Assembly (NCBI RefSeq): GCF_008831285.2
Contig: NC_045151.1
Span: 5,097,682-5,161,681 of the forward strand
Length of the DNA: 64,000 bases
Source of the DNA: Nymphaea colorata
Lineage: Eukaryota > Streptophyta > Magnoliopsida > Nymphaeales > Nymphaeaceae
Direction: 5' to 3'
Under the pieces are notes generated by a model. The model worked only from the letters and a program-made list of their open reading frames with translations. It had not been told where the DNA came from and did not search any database. Below are positions 1 through 10,120 of the stretch, piece by piece (the first letter of the stretch is position 1; each line of letters starts with the position of its first letter). The position numbers and the translations under genes were made by a program.

Positions 1-410
1 TACCTGTAGTGGAAATGTCTCCCTTTCTGTTTCTTTTTATTTTCACCTTGTTTTATTTGTAAAAGGGAGAAGAACTAGCTGTTGGACCAGCTTCCAACAG
101 CTAGAAATCTAGCCTTTGGGGCTGGCCCAACAGCCATCTCCCTCTTCCTCTTTACCTTTCCTTGTACTATAAATAAGGGACTGTTGTCCCTTGTTTTGGC
201 AAGGGCTTTAAGCCTGTTTTTCTGTAGTATCTCAAGTTCAGCAATACAAGGTTATGCACCTCTAGTTTGAGGTTTTTCTTGTGTGTTATTGGTGAGGCTG
301 GTGCCTCAAGCTTGTGATATTGAAGGATCTCTGTCCGCTGGTCGAGCTCTGGTTTACAGGTTGTAGGGTTGTAGCCCATGCACCTACAGCTAAGTCATCC
401 AAAAAGATGA
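1..410 (+). promoter_or_regulatory. LTR-like promoter remnant (TATA box and leader)
   Basis: A canonical TATA box (ctataaataaggga, about 168-181) is followed by a pyrimidine-rich leader, the layout of a plant retrotransposon LTR or a pol II promoter. No primer-binding site, matching second LTR or coding frame was found. The short frames here (for example 82-270) have no recognisable domain. An LTR fragment is the best guess, but a host promoter is possible. Confidence 0.3.
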
Positions 411-420
411 CTTGGTCACC

Positions 421-760
421 TTTAACCAAATCCATGCTTGTTTTTTTAGCATTTAATCTTTAAATGAAATTAACTTATGTTAATAATAAAAATGAAAAAG
501 AAAAAACAAAACAGGATCAAAGACCTGTCCTCCTGCCAGATTGTGCCTTCTCCGACATCTTAAGCATCCAATGACAGCCGACAGCCATGTAAAGTGACCC
601 CCATTCACAAATCATCATTATCAGCAATTTCTCGGTGGCCATTTTCTTGGAAGTTTTGTTCAAAATATAGTTTTGTAAGGAAAATCTCAAAAAATTTTAA
701 AAAGTGAAACAATCTTAAAAAATCAATAATTCATTAGAAAAATCGTTTTCCCTTCCTTTC
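421..760. other. Non-coding AT-rich stretch
   Basis: No credible frame, RNA gene or repeat structure was seen. Base composition is AT-rich with several A runs. Confidence 0.5.
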
Positions 761-761
761 T

Positions 762-1010
762 TTGCTCTTTCGGTCCTCCTTTTTTTCTGTCTTTTCTTTC
801 AACCATCCTTTTTGTCCTCCATTTCTTTCTTTCATCATTTCCTTTCTTCCTTCCATTGCTTTCATTTCTTTTTTAGTCTATCATTGCTTCCTTCCTTCCT
901 TCCATTGCTTTCATTTCTTTTTTAGTCTATCATTGCTTCCTTCCTTCATCCCTTCAGTTCCTCGTCTTTCTTCATTCTTTTCATCCCTCTTCCACTCCAT
1001 TGCATAGACT
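762..1010 (+). repeat. Polypyrimidine tract with 49-bp tandem duplication
   Basis: The plus strand is almost entirely C and T. A 49-bp unit beginning ttccattgctttcatttc occurs at 851-899 and again at 900-948. The open frame across it is a by-product of low-complexity sequence and is not a gene. Confidence 0.75.
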
Positions 1011-1335
1011 CTCTCAAAAAGGAGAAAAACAAGGGCAAGAGATGACCCTCTCTAAGCCCTTATTTTAACCTCATTAAAAATTTTGTGAAAGTGTAGATCA
1101 CCTTTAAATTCTTTCTTTTTTACCATCCTACTCTCTTATAAACATAAGAACACATTTTGAAACATTTTAAATTTCACACAACGAGTGCCTTTTAGTTTCT
1201 CAAAAACCAGCAATTATGAGAATAAAACTTGTGATATCATCATGCAATGACTTTCTTTTGGTAATATTTTCAAAAACCACACGATTTCCAATATTTTTCA
1301 TTTTCCCATTTCCTGAATTATCAAAACATTTTCAA
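1011..1335. other. Non-coding stretch
   Basis: No gene or repeat seen between the pyrimidine tract and the LTR remnant. Confidence 0.5.
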
Positions 1336-1622
1336 TATGTTGTTGAGATATATGACCTTGCTCTGAATGGACAGAAGCACTAATAGGAAAGAAAGTGATA
1401 GTGACAGGGGCTTGGGTTGTGGGTTGGGTCCACTAGACTGACCCAGGAACAGTTATAAATAAGGATTGGGCAGCTGTAATTAGGGCTATCACTGAAGTTG
1501 AAGTGCCTTTCCTCCGGGATGAAGAAACCCTAATCAGGGATTAGGGCCTGCGTGAGTGGGTTTAGGGGTCTTATCAGTGTGACTTTGTTTTTGTAACAAG
1601 CTTTGTTAGTTGGTGGCTAACA
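1336..1622 (+). mobile_element. 3' part of a 5' LTR, followed by PBS
   Basis: The segment has a TATA box (tataaataagg near 1455), a leader, and ends with CA at 1621-1622. A primer-binding site follows directly. The left end is uncertain; a tgttgagat at about 1338 is a possible start. No matching 3' LTR was recognised in the window, so the element is incomplete or its partner has diverged. Confidence 0.55.
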
Positions 1623-1624
1623 AA

Positions 1625-1637
1625 TGGTATCAGAGCC
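1625..1637 (+). promoter_or_regulatory. Primer-binding site (initiator tRNA-Met)
   Basis: The sequence tggtatcagagcc is the exact complement of the 3' end of plant initiator tRNA-Met (excluding base modifications). It lies 2 nt after the LTR end. This is the standard start site for minus-strand synthesis in many plant Copia and Gypsy elements. Confidence 0.85.
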
Positions 1638-1656
1638 AGTCTCTGAAGGCAACTTG

Positions 1657-2256
1657 ATGAAGGATGTTGCAGATCAATTGGGTCGGATAGATCAATGGAA
1701 GGTGAAACTAAACGATTCTTTCGATAGGATCAATCAAAAGATGCTTGACATCGACCAGAAACTATAGGTGATTTGCTTGGGGCAACGAGTTCTCAAGGAG
1801 TTGCTGATGCAGTTGCTTCACCAAGACTACGATGGTTCTGAGCAGATACAGTCCAAGATGAAGCTCATAGAGCTATCCATAAAAAATGTGGCAGAGATTA
1901 AGTCAGTAGCCAAGGCCGAACAGAAAAACACCATGGCACTTTCAGACGATATGGGTGAAGAAGATGCATCAAGGATTGTGTCGAAAAACCAGTTTAAGAG
2001 TGCAGTTATTGGTGGGAACAAAAAGAATGCAAAGGCAATGGTCGACTTATAGCTAGTATCAACACACGACGGCAAGGTTGATGGAAATGGGGATGCTGAG
2101 TTTTCCTTAGAGTTGGCAATATTTGTTGAAGACATCGACCCAGACGTGCTCCACAACATCTTCCCCAATATTGAATGGAGGACCCTCCAGAATGCGACCA
2201 CTAAAATGAATGTAATATGGCACCAAAATGGGTGTGGAAACCTCCCTGGGGTCATG
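1657..2256 (+). pseudogene. Broken gag-like frame of an LTR retrotransposon
   Basis: One frame runs from an ATG at 1657 to a TAA near 2256 and is interrupted by two in-frame TAG codons (1765-1767 and 2050-2052). The N-terminal part is charged and heptad-like (repeated IDQ/KL, INQKM, IELSIKNV), as in the coiled-coil start of many plant gag proteins. The later part is acidic. It starts 20 nt after the primer-binding site, which supports gag. No zinc knuckle, protease or reverse transcriptase follows in frame, so the copy is dead or non-autonomous. The family was assigned by position, not by a recognised domain. Confidence 0.5.
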
Positions 2257-2794
2257 TAAGAACCAGCCTCACCAAGCATCGAGCAGCAGCCCTCCATTGC
2301 TACGGCAAAGATGATTGCCTGCAAAATGGGTTGGCGTTAGATCATCCCTTCATCTCTGTTAGAGAATGCAAACAAGGTGACACCGGAGAGTGGAGCGGAA
2401 GGTCATTAAGGCAGCCTAAGAAACCTTTTTGGAATCGAGCTATGGCAGAAACTGAAAATCAGAGGTATGCTTCTTGCTTTTCCGTTGGACCTGATAGGGT
2501 TTTCTGCAAGCCAAAGCGGTCGCCCTCAACCAGATTAGGACCTCTTGGATGGAAGATGAAGGAGGCAGCTGCTGAGAAATGGGAGAGAGAGAGAGGCTAA
2601 TTCGACGATGGGTGTTTGGGTTGCCATAGAACAGGTACGTTTGCATGCCATTACCCTGAAACCTCTGTCTGAATTCTTTCATGATAAAGGGTACCAGGTC
2701 GTCCTTCGATCTCCAAGCCTTCCCTGATGTACATCAGGTGGATGAGGAAGCTGCAGATGGATAGGGAATCAGCAATTCAAGCCATCAAACTTCC
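2257..2794 (+). other. Unassigned coding-like DNA left of the hAT element
   Basis: Short open frames exist (for example 2217-2600, 127 codons, Arg/Lys/Trp-rich), but no known domain could be recognised. It may be internal sequence of the retroelement that begins at 1336. The frame starting at 2727 continues on the far side of the hAT element (see the split ORF entry). Confidence 0.35.
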
Positions 2795-2802
2795 ATCTAG
2801 AC

Positions 2803-2975
2803 CAATGTTATCCGTATTGTACGATACAGACGCGTATCGTACAATACGTATCATCCGTATCAACAAAAACGATACGACAAATGTTCTGTACACGATACGC
2901 GTGCGTAACGCATGCGTATTGCCCGTATCATGCGATACGGGCGATACACCCCCATATCGTATGATACGGGGTTAA
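2803..2975. repeat. Left subterminal array of cgtatc/gatacg motifs
   Basis: More than ten copies of cgtatc or its complement gatacg occur within 170 bp, many as short palindromes such as acgcgt or gtacgatac. In hAT elements such clusters usually bind the transposase. The right end (6783-6843) carries a smaller cluster of the same motifs plus the palindrome ggtcggcccgacc. Confidence 0.75.
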
Positions 2976-2979
2976 AATG

Positions 2980-3005
2980 AAAAAGGGGCCCGACGGCCCC
3001 TTTTT
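2980..3005. other. Perfect 11-bp stem, 4-nt loop hairpin
   Basis: The arm aaaaaggggcc (2980-2990) pairs with ggcccctttttt-type sequence at 2995-3005 around the loop cgac. It lies between the subterminal repeat array and the transposase leader. It resembles a bacterial terminator, but in this plant transposon it is more likely part of the end structure. Confidence 0.7.
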
Positions 3006-5035
3006 TGTCTTTTTTTAAAACCTACGCTCCTCTCTCTCTTCTATTGTTTCTAAACACTGCAAGAGACGTGGGAGGGAGAGATTTTCTCCATTTGCATCAA
3101 GATTTGCAGGTGAAGAAGATTTATTTCTTGTTGTGGGGAGTCTTGGGACAGTGGGAAGCTTGGAGAAAGAGGGTTTTTTGGTTTCTAACACCAAGAAGGT
3201 AAGAAATAACTCATTTTTGCCGTTGAATCGTTCATTTCTCTTATTTCCTACATTTATTTGTATGTTTTTACTTGTTTTGTGAAGATATAATGTCGGATCC
3301 TGCATGGCAGTGGTGTACAAGGGTGAATCCCAAAGATAGGTTAAGAGTTAAGTGCAATTATTGTAAGCAAATCATATCAGGAGGGATCTCTCGCTTTAAA
3401 AACCATATAGCTGGTACACACAGCGATGTGGCTGCTTGCAACGGCTCCCAAGAGAACCCATTGCCAGCGTATGTAAAGCACCAGTGTATGGAGCTTCTTA
3501 ATGAAGTGAAAGCAAATAGGATTGAAAAGGAAATGCAAGATGCAGAGGAAGGATATGGGGACCCACATGAACAAGAAGAAAGTGAAGGTGAAGATGTTGA
3601 GCTTGAAGAAGAACATGTTGGTGTCAGTTTGGGAACAGCTAAAGGGAAAGACATTATACATACAGGTGGTTCTTCAACCTGCAACCAAAAAAAAGAAGAG
3701 GTGCAAGTGCAAGTACAGCTTTACGAGGATGTGGCAAGGGTGGGGGTTGTACTGGTGTTGGTAGAGTACCTACTATGAAGTCGAGTAATATGTCTGGTTC
3801 GATCAAGAATTTTTTTCTCAATTATACTGCTGTTGGTGTTCAGCCTGAGATTCGTACAGCCATGTGTTCAAAAGATACTGTTGAAGCAGCAGATGAAACC
3901 ATAGGAAGGTGGTTCTATGACGCATCCATTCCCTTCAATGCAGCAAACTCTTTTCATTTTCAAGCTATAGCAGATGCGATTGCTACTGTAGGCCGAGGGT
4001 ATAAAATGCCCTCTTTTCATAAATTGCGAGGTAAAATTCTCAACAATGTAGTTAAAGATGTCAAGGCATATTGTGATGAACTGAAATTGAGCTGGAAAGC
4101 TACAAGATGCAGTGTAATGGTAGATGGGTGGATAGACATCAAGAACAAAACATTGGTAAACTTCCTTGTATATTGCCCCCTTGGTACTATGTTCTTAAAA
4201 TATGTTGATTTGTCTACTGCTGATGTTTTGTTTGAGGTTTTTGACAAAGTTATACAAGAAGTTGGGCCTCAAAATGTCGTGCAATTTATCACTGATAATG
4301 CAGCAAATTATAAAGTTGCAGGTGAAATGTTAGCAGCACGATATAGGACATTTTATTGGAGTCCATGTGCTGCTCACTGTGTAAATCTTATGCTTCAGGA
4401 TCTTGGTGAAAGAGATGATATGAAGTTGACAGTTCAAAGATGCCAACAAATTACGAAGTTTATTTATAATCATGCTTATGTCTTGAATTTGATGAGGAAA
4501 TTCACAAATGGGGCTGAATTGATTCGACCTGCACAAACACGGTTTGCTACAAATGTTTTGACTGTGCAGGGTATAGTCAAGCAAAGAACTCCTCTCAGGC
4601 AGATGTTTTCAAGTGATGATTGGGCTGCATATCCACATGCCTATAAAAGAAAGGCTACGACAGTTGTGGATAACATCTTCGATGAAATGCTGACTTTTGG
4701 GAATCATGTGTGCACTTATTGAAGATTTGTGTACCTCTAGTGAAAGTCCTCAGATTAGTTGATAGTGAAGATAGGCCTTCTATTTGGATATTTATATGAG
4801 TCTATGGACAGAGCCAATGAAGCCATTAGAGATAATATAAAGGGAAAAAAAAAATTGTACATGCCTATATAGAAGATTATAGATGAAAGGTGGTCTTGAC
4901 AACTTCATCGTCCACTTCATGCAGCAGCCTACTACCTAAATCCTGCTATTAGATATCTTCCTACTTTCAAGAAGGACAGAGAGGTCGAGTATGACATGTT
5001 GGATTGTATTGAGGTATTAGCAAGTGATTATTTAT

Positions 5036-5150
5036 GTCACATAGGTACGGGTGCGGGTGCCGGTACGGGTACCGGTGCGGGTACAGGTACGAATCATTTT
5101 CCAAAAACTTGGGTGCGGGGGTACGGCCGTACACACATATATATGAATAA

Positions 5151-5210
<60 letters not shown>

Positions 5211-5624
5211 AAAAAATTACAAACAAAATAGCATATTCATAAATCATTAAATCATGATCCAAAATTTGTAGATACTAAGAATTTCAAGACCAAAAATATG
5301 TCTTTTGGGAGTTCCAAGTGGCGAAAATGCGAGGAACGAGAGGGGCAAGGGACGAGAGGGGCGAGGGGGTGAGGCAAGAGGGCAAAGACATCGTGCGAGA
5401 GAGGGAAAAAAATGGTTTTTTAAAATGTGCAATGGACGATTTTGGACTCGGTCAACTTTGACCGAGTCTGAAAATGGTCGGATTCGACCTCGGGTACTTT
5501 GACCGTACCCGACACGGTCAGCGCTGCACCCAGGCCGTACCCGACGTCGTACCCGTACCTGTACCGGTGTCGTACCGGTATGGTACTGGTACTGCTCCTT
5601 TGGAGCAGTACCCATGTTACATAG
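5036..5624. mobile_element. Nested GTAC-rich MITE-like element in the transposase exon
   Basis: The insert (about 5045-5615) starts with repeated ggtacgggt/ggtgcgggt units and ends with the complementary gtacccgtacctgtacc type, finishing in the palindrome actgctcctttggagcagt. It is flanked by near-identical direct repeats gtcacatag (5036-5044) and gttacatag (5616-5624); the alignment can be extended to 12 bp with one mismatch. Removing the insert with one repeat restores the transposase frame exactly (codons for LCH then IGDYK). A (TA)n tract lies inside. It encodes nothing convincing. The superfamily is uncertain: hAT if the duplication is 8 bp, Mutator-like if 9 bp or more. Confidence 0.8.
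5155..5208. repeat. (AT)n microsatellite inside the nested element
   Basis: Uninterrupted alternating AT of about 54 bp. Confidence 0.95.
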
Positions 5625-7130
5625 GTGATTATAAAGCACAAGACGCTATCTATATGTCGATCAACAAATATGATACGGCTTCTGGTAGCATGGGGAGAGA
5701 CACAACAATTCGATGCAGGTCAACTATGCGTCCAGGTATTAGAAAAAGAGACTTTATACTTTTTGGTTTATTTTATTTGTTGTTTAGCTTCTACCTTCTC
5801 ATATATTTATTCAATCTCATTTTTACTTTCCATCTGTTATTAGATTTGTGGTGGGAAAGGTTTGGGCCTGATTGCCCAAAATTAAGGAAGCTTGCAATTA
5901 GAATCCTCAGCCAAACATGTAGTGTAACTGGATGTGAAAGAAATTGGAGTGTATTTCAGCACATCCACAGTAAGAAGAGGAATAGGTTGGAACATAAAAG
6001 GTTAAATGACCTTGTTTACATTCGTTATAATATGAAGTTGAGACAAAGGTAAACATTTGTTATGCAAAATAGCAAATTCTAATATATATTTTAATTTCTA
6101 ACAATTTGTTAATTTGTTCTCTTGTTAGGCAATTAGAAACAACATCTACGAGGAAGCATCACATTCAATATGATCCTATCAACATTGACCATTTTGATAT
6201 ATTAGATTCTTGGGTTGAAGAAGAACAATTTGTAATACTTGATGACCTTGAGGACGATCTTGATTTTTTGAACCTTGAAGGAGTAGCAGAGATTATTGAA
6301 GAAGGAGAGGCTGGAGAGCAATGGAATGTTGGTGACATTCCATTTCCAACAAAAGGGATAGAAGCACTTAATGAAGAAAATGAAGATGATCAAGAAGATG
6401 ATGGAAATGACGATTGACAAGGATTGTTGTTGAAACTTCAATGAATTATGATTGATAACTATATGTTTTCACTTTTGAAATTATGAATTGTGATGCAATC
6501 GAATTCTCTTCAGCTGCTTATTATGTTATTTTGAATGTTTGATTTCTTATTTTGGAATGTGTTGATTTCTTATTTTGGAATGTGTTGTTCATAGTTCATA
6601 CTTCATAGTTCATAGTTCATACTTCATAATCATATACATGAATGATGAATGTTCCTTTAAATACATCTTTCTTGATTTTTTCTGATTTTTACTTGTTTTT
6701 TCGGATTTTTTTGGATTTTTTATGATTTTTTGGAATTTTTTATGATTTTTTAATATTTTTTTAAAAATTAAAAAAATAATTTTACGATACGTTACGATAC
6801 GGCGATAGGTCGGCCCGACCGATACGCGATACGTTACGCCAGTGATAACATTGATCTAGACCATCGATGTTGCCATTCTGTCCAACATTATCTATGTTGG
6901 TGAAAGATGTGTTGGGCACATGGGGTATCTCTATATGGGGGAGAAGAAAAATGAAGGCGAAAAAGGGTGATGATTGGCAGCATCTCACCAAGTGGCCAGA
7001 GAGGTTCGGCTCTCTTACTACAACTAGGGACACTTTTCATAACCAGTTGGTAAAAGTGGGTGACTCATGGGACTTTTCACTCTGTACATGTCCAGAAATT
7101 GCCACTTTACTCCATCGGCTCTACCTGTGA

Positions 7131-8870
7131 AGAGGCCTCAACAATAGAAGAGAACGATTGCTTAAAGGAATAGCAGACTCCATGGCCTCTTTGTCTGGTC
7201 AAAAATATATTAAGTCTGATGAAGTGTGCCACAGGCCCACATGTGCTCTCTTTTAGATTGTCAACATACACGTGTAGCAATTCATGTTTTTTACAAGAAG
7301 AAATTTGTGTGAAAAAGGCTATTTTTTATCACAGATTTTGATTTTGAAGATGATCGCCCTAGATTTCTTCAATCGCTGGAATTTTTTATAGAGAACTCAC
7401 CTGAGCACTTCAAGAAGGAAGGGCACTTGCCCTTGTTAGATTACAACGTGAAAAAGATATTTGATGTCAACTCGAAGGAGGTGGAGTCTACTCATATTTG
7501 GCGAACATCTGGGGGAATGGCCACCTCAGAAGTTCTAGAATAGAGAAGCAGCATGCAGGGAGTTTGGTGGCTCATCTGCCATTCATTGTGCATTAGACCG
7601 CCGCTGGAAATCAAAATGGTGGTTGCAAGGTGGAGAGACACACATTTGTCATTTTCAGGCACTAATCCAATTTCTAAGGCGAGTGACAGAGTCTTGTGTT
7701 CCTCTTGCAGTAAGGAGTTGTATGAAGTATGGACGAATTTGGCATACCTTCTACTACCACAGCATGGAAGCACATCAAGGGACTTTTTCACGTGGCAAAT
7801 TAATGGAAAACCATCAACATAAAGATGTTGGAGCACGGACAAACATATCACTGATATGTTGTTTGCATGCTTCTCTCATCATCATTGCTCTGGTTCCAGT
7901 CCACACTTCTAGGATAATACATTCTGTTTTTCCAGCTGCTCGTGGTCCAAAAAAAGTTCAAACTACTCCCACGTTGATGCCAAATATATGTTATGTCAGG
8001 TTAATTGTTGGAGGTATTCACGATCCTGGAAAAGCAATTGCTATTTCACCATTACCTTGTTCGAGTTGGCAACTTAAAAAAGTGAGCCTGGCGAAAGGGA
8101 ATGAGACAACCATAGAACTCGAACATTCAGGTCTTCATGGGACACACTTTTGGACCTACCAAATACTTCCTGATTGAGCTTGGTTCCTCCGGTTCTTGCT
8201 ATTAACATGAAGAAAACAAATGGTCGAGTCATGATAGGAAGAGTCACATTGGGGTTTGAAAGGCTCAACTCAGTTTCGAAGCCAAGGAACGGGGTGCAGC
8301 CTGATCATCCCATTCCAATGAAATCTTGAGACAAGATGCATTGAGGCTGTTTGCATGTACCTAATTTTCAATCCAAAGAAAGGGGCAAGGCAAATTCCAA
8401 ACCATCCTTACATGAACAAAAGGATATACTATTGTCCATTCTGTCAAGTGGTTTTCCTCTACGTGAACATAAGGGGAGTATGCAGGAAATGCCCTTGACC
8501 GAACAGCTACTCTTGTCCTTGCCGTGAGGCTCATGCTTAAATTACCAAATCTGACTTTTACAACAAGAAGGGCCTTTATCTTACTTACACCAAGGCAGGA
8601 CAAGGATGGGTGCAGAAATTTCAAGCCTCATGTGTTCATCAATTACTTTACTCTTAACACTTGGAAAGGATGGGCCATCCAAGGGCAGCATGGAAGTTGG
8701 AAGAGAGATCATAAACAGACCCTTGAACGATTTAACTCAGTCAGCGACCTCCTTCCATGCTCACACCTTGAGGACAAGGGGTTTTTAAAGGGGGAAATAT
8801 TCAAAGCAAATAAACTCTTCCATGGATCGATGCTCTCTGAATCCCAGCATGTTGAACAGCCACTTTAAAT
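7131..8870 (+). other. Decayed coding-like DNA, possibly retroelement 3' half
   Basis: Several medium frames occur (7623-8177 with 184 codons, 8524-8868 with 114 codons), interrupted by stops. Local peptides look protein-like, for example an acidic run around DFDFEDDRPRFLQSLEFF (about 7340-7400) and a CPFC...CRKC pair (about 8430-8490). No family could be named. Near 8757-8798 the string caccttgaggacaaggggtttttaaaggggga resembles the end of pol plus polypurine tract in plant Gypsy elements, which could make this the 3' half of the element starting at 1336. That link is inference. Confidence 0.3.
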
Positions 8871-10120
8871 TAAACATAGTCTTGCAAAGTCATGCCCAGA
8901 AGGGAAAAAAATGCTTTCTATGAGAAAACAGTAAATAAGAACCTTTGGAAAATTTATCACAACAAAATACCCAAACTAATGAGGACACATACTTGTCGAA
9001 ATGACAAAAGGATTGTAAGTATACTTTAGTATAGAATCGTCCAGTTCGCTTTGTATACGAGATACTAATCAATAAAACAATAGCATTTAGAGAAGGAAAA
9101 AAGGGAAAACAAATGAAAACTGAAAAAAGGTAAAAATTTCTGGTATATTGAACATCTAACAAAAATATTGCAATTTTACACTTCTTTTCCTTTTTCCAGA
9201 AAAATGATTGTCAATATATTTTAGTTTTTTGGAGGTTACTTTTAATGCATTTTTAAGTATTTTGAATTTTGATTAATGTTTTTGTAGAAAACTTGATTTT
9301 TTATTCTTCTATTTGTTAGACATTTTTTAATGTTTTAACTTTTAAGTTCCTTGACAAAAACAAACTTTCCAATTAATAGTTGAAAAAGTGTCATAGTTAG
9401 AAACCCAAGAACAATATTTGTAAAAAATGCCCGATCAACAGTTAGCACTTCAAGTGAATGCACAAACAGCTAGAGAACCATTTAGTTGCAGAAAATATCA
9501 ACTTATGGTATTCTTTTATCCCAAAAGAAAGGCAACTGATTTCAGGAAAACAACACCCACTTCACGGGCCCCATTCACCTCCTTGCACACAAAAAAAAGG
9601 TTTTCTCCTGCCAGAGAAAAGTGATTTTCAACTCCAAATACCCTGTCCATCGTTACAACCTGCTTTCCATAGCACAAATGGAGCACAGGTTTCTGTACAG
9701 GCCTCTCACATTAGATAAATGTACCTGCACCTGTTTGCTTCAAATGCACTTACCAACTTACATAACCAGCACATACCTAAATCCGGAAGCACTGGACATG
9801 ATATCGTTATATCAACTAGGATTATGTTCTTTATGGAAAACAAAATAGCATCTGTAGATAGTTGCTTAAACCTAAGCGATTAAAGAGCACCTTGTAAGTT
9901 GGATTTATTGCGTTACTCAAAACCTATCGCTCTAAACAAATCAATCCAGCTAGCATGTCACATGCCATATGCATGTTGAAAAGATTAATGCATACAAAAG
10001 CTATAATATGGCATTGAGATACTTTACTTACGCACAAGATGTTATTAGCTCCCTAGAATAAAGATGTACTTAGAGTGCAATCTTAATCATATGAATATCA
10101 TTCTCTTTCAATATACTTAC
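8871..10120. other. No gene seen; OAT intron 5 or 3' flank
   Basis: Both strands were scanned for the missing OAT exons (the region coding ADE-QTG, the KALGGG lysine motif, GQHGSTFGGNP). None was found. The sequence is AT-rich and without recognisable elements. Confidence 0.55.

Larger units (their letters stand above)
3290..6414 (+). pseudogene. hAT transposase (BED finger, DUF659, dimerisation), broken
   Basis: The likely start is the ATG at 3290; a possible 5'-leader intron runs 3199-3284 (ggtaag...gaag). Exon 1 has a BED zinc finger (WQWC, CNYC, then the pair in NHIAGTH; about 3300-3425) and an acidic linker. The DUF659 region is at about 3775-4300 and includes MVDGWIDIKNKTLVNFLVY. The C-terminal dimerisation domain (WWERFG, LAIRILSQTCS, CERNWSVFQHIHSKKRNRL) spans about 5844-6048. 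Introns 5736-5843 and 6049-6128 are GT-AG and keep the frame; the acidic tail ends at the TGA near 6415. Lesions: a one-base slip in or near the A8 run at 3687-3694, frameshifts near 4694-4700 and 4782, stops at 4870 and 4897, and the nested insertion at 5045-5615. The function would have been cut-and-paste transposition. Confidence 0.9.
2803..6853 (+). mobile_element. hAT-superfamily DNA transposon, about 4.05 kb
   Basis: The ends are perfect 10-bp inverted repeats (caatgttatc at 2803-2812; gataacattg at 6844-6853), and the flanks are a perfect 8-bp duplication atctagac (2795-2802 and 6854-6861). An 8-bp duplication and a CA...TG end are the hAT signature. Both subterminal regions are packed with cgtatc/gatacg motifs in both orientations, typical of transposase-binding arrays. 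The internal gene encodes a BED finger, a DUF659 region and a hAT dimerisation domain. About 0.57 kb is a later nested insertion. The transposase is broken, so this copy cannot encode its own enzyme. Confidence 0.92.
2727..7130 (+). pseudogene. Older ORF split by the hAT insertion (2727-2802 + 6862-7130)
   Basis: The frame opened by the ATG at 2727 reaches the hAT target duplication. If the element and one copy of the duplication are removed, it continues without a break into the frame at 6862-7130, giving about 114 codons to a stop. The right part has basic and Trp-rich stretches (around WGISIWGRRKMK). I do not recognise the protein. It may belong to the surrounding retroelement or be a decayed host exon. 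The continuity shows that the hAT element landed inside sequence open in this frame. Confidence 0.45.

Noticed and set aside
82-270. 62-codon frame in the LTR-like region
   Set aside because: It runs through the TATA box and leader and has no conserved features.
2980-3005. Rho-independent terminator
   Set aside because: The shape fits, but the context is a plant transposon end, where bacterial termination does not apply.
7623-8177. 184-codon frame as an intact gene
   Set aside because: No recognised domain, overlaps another frame of similar quality, and lies in decayed sequence next to a possible retroelement end.
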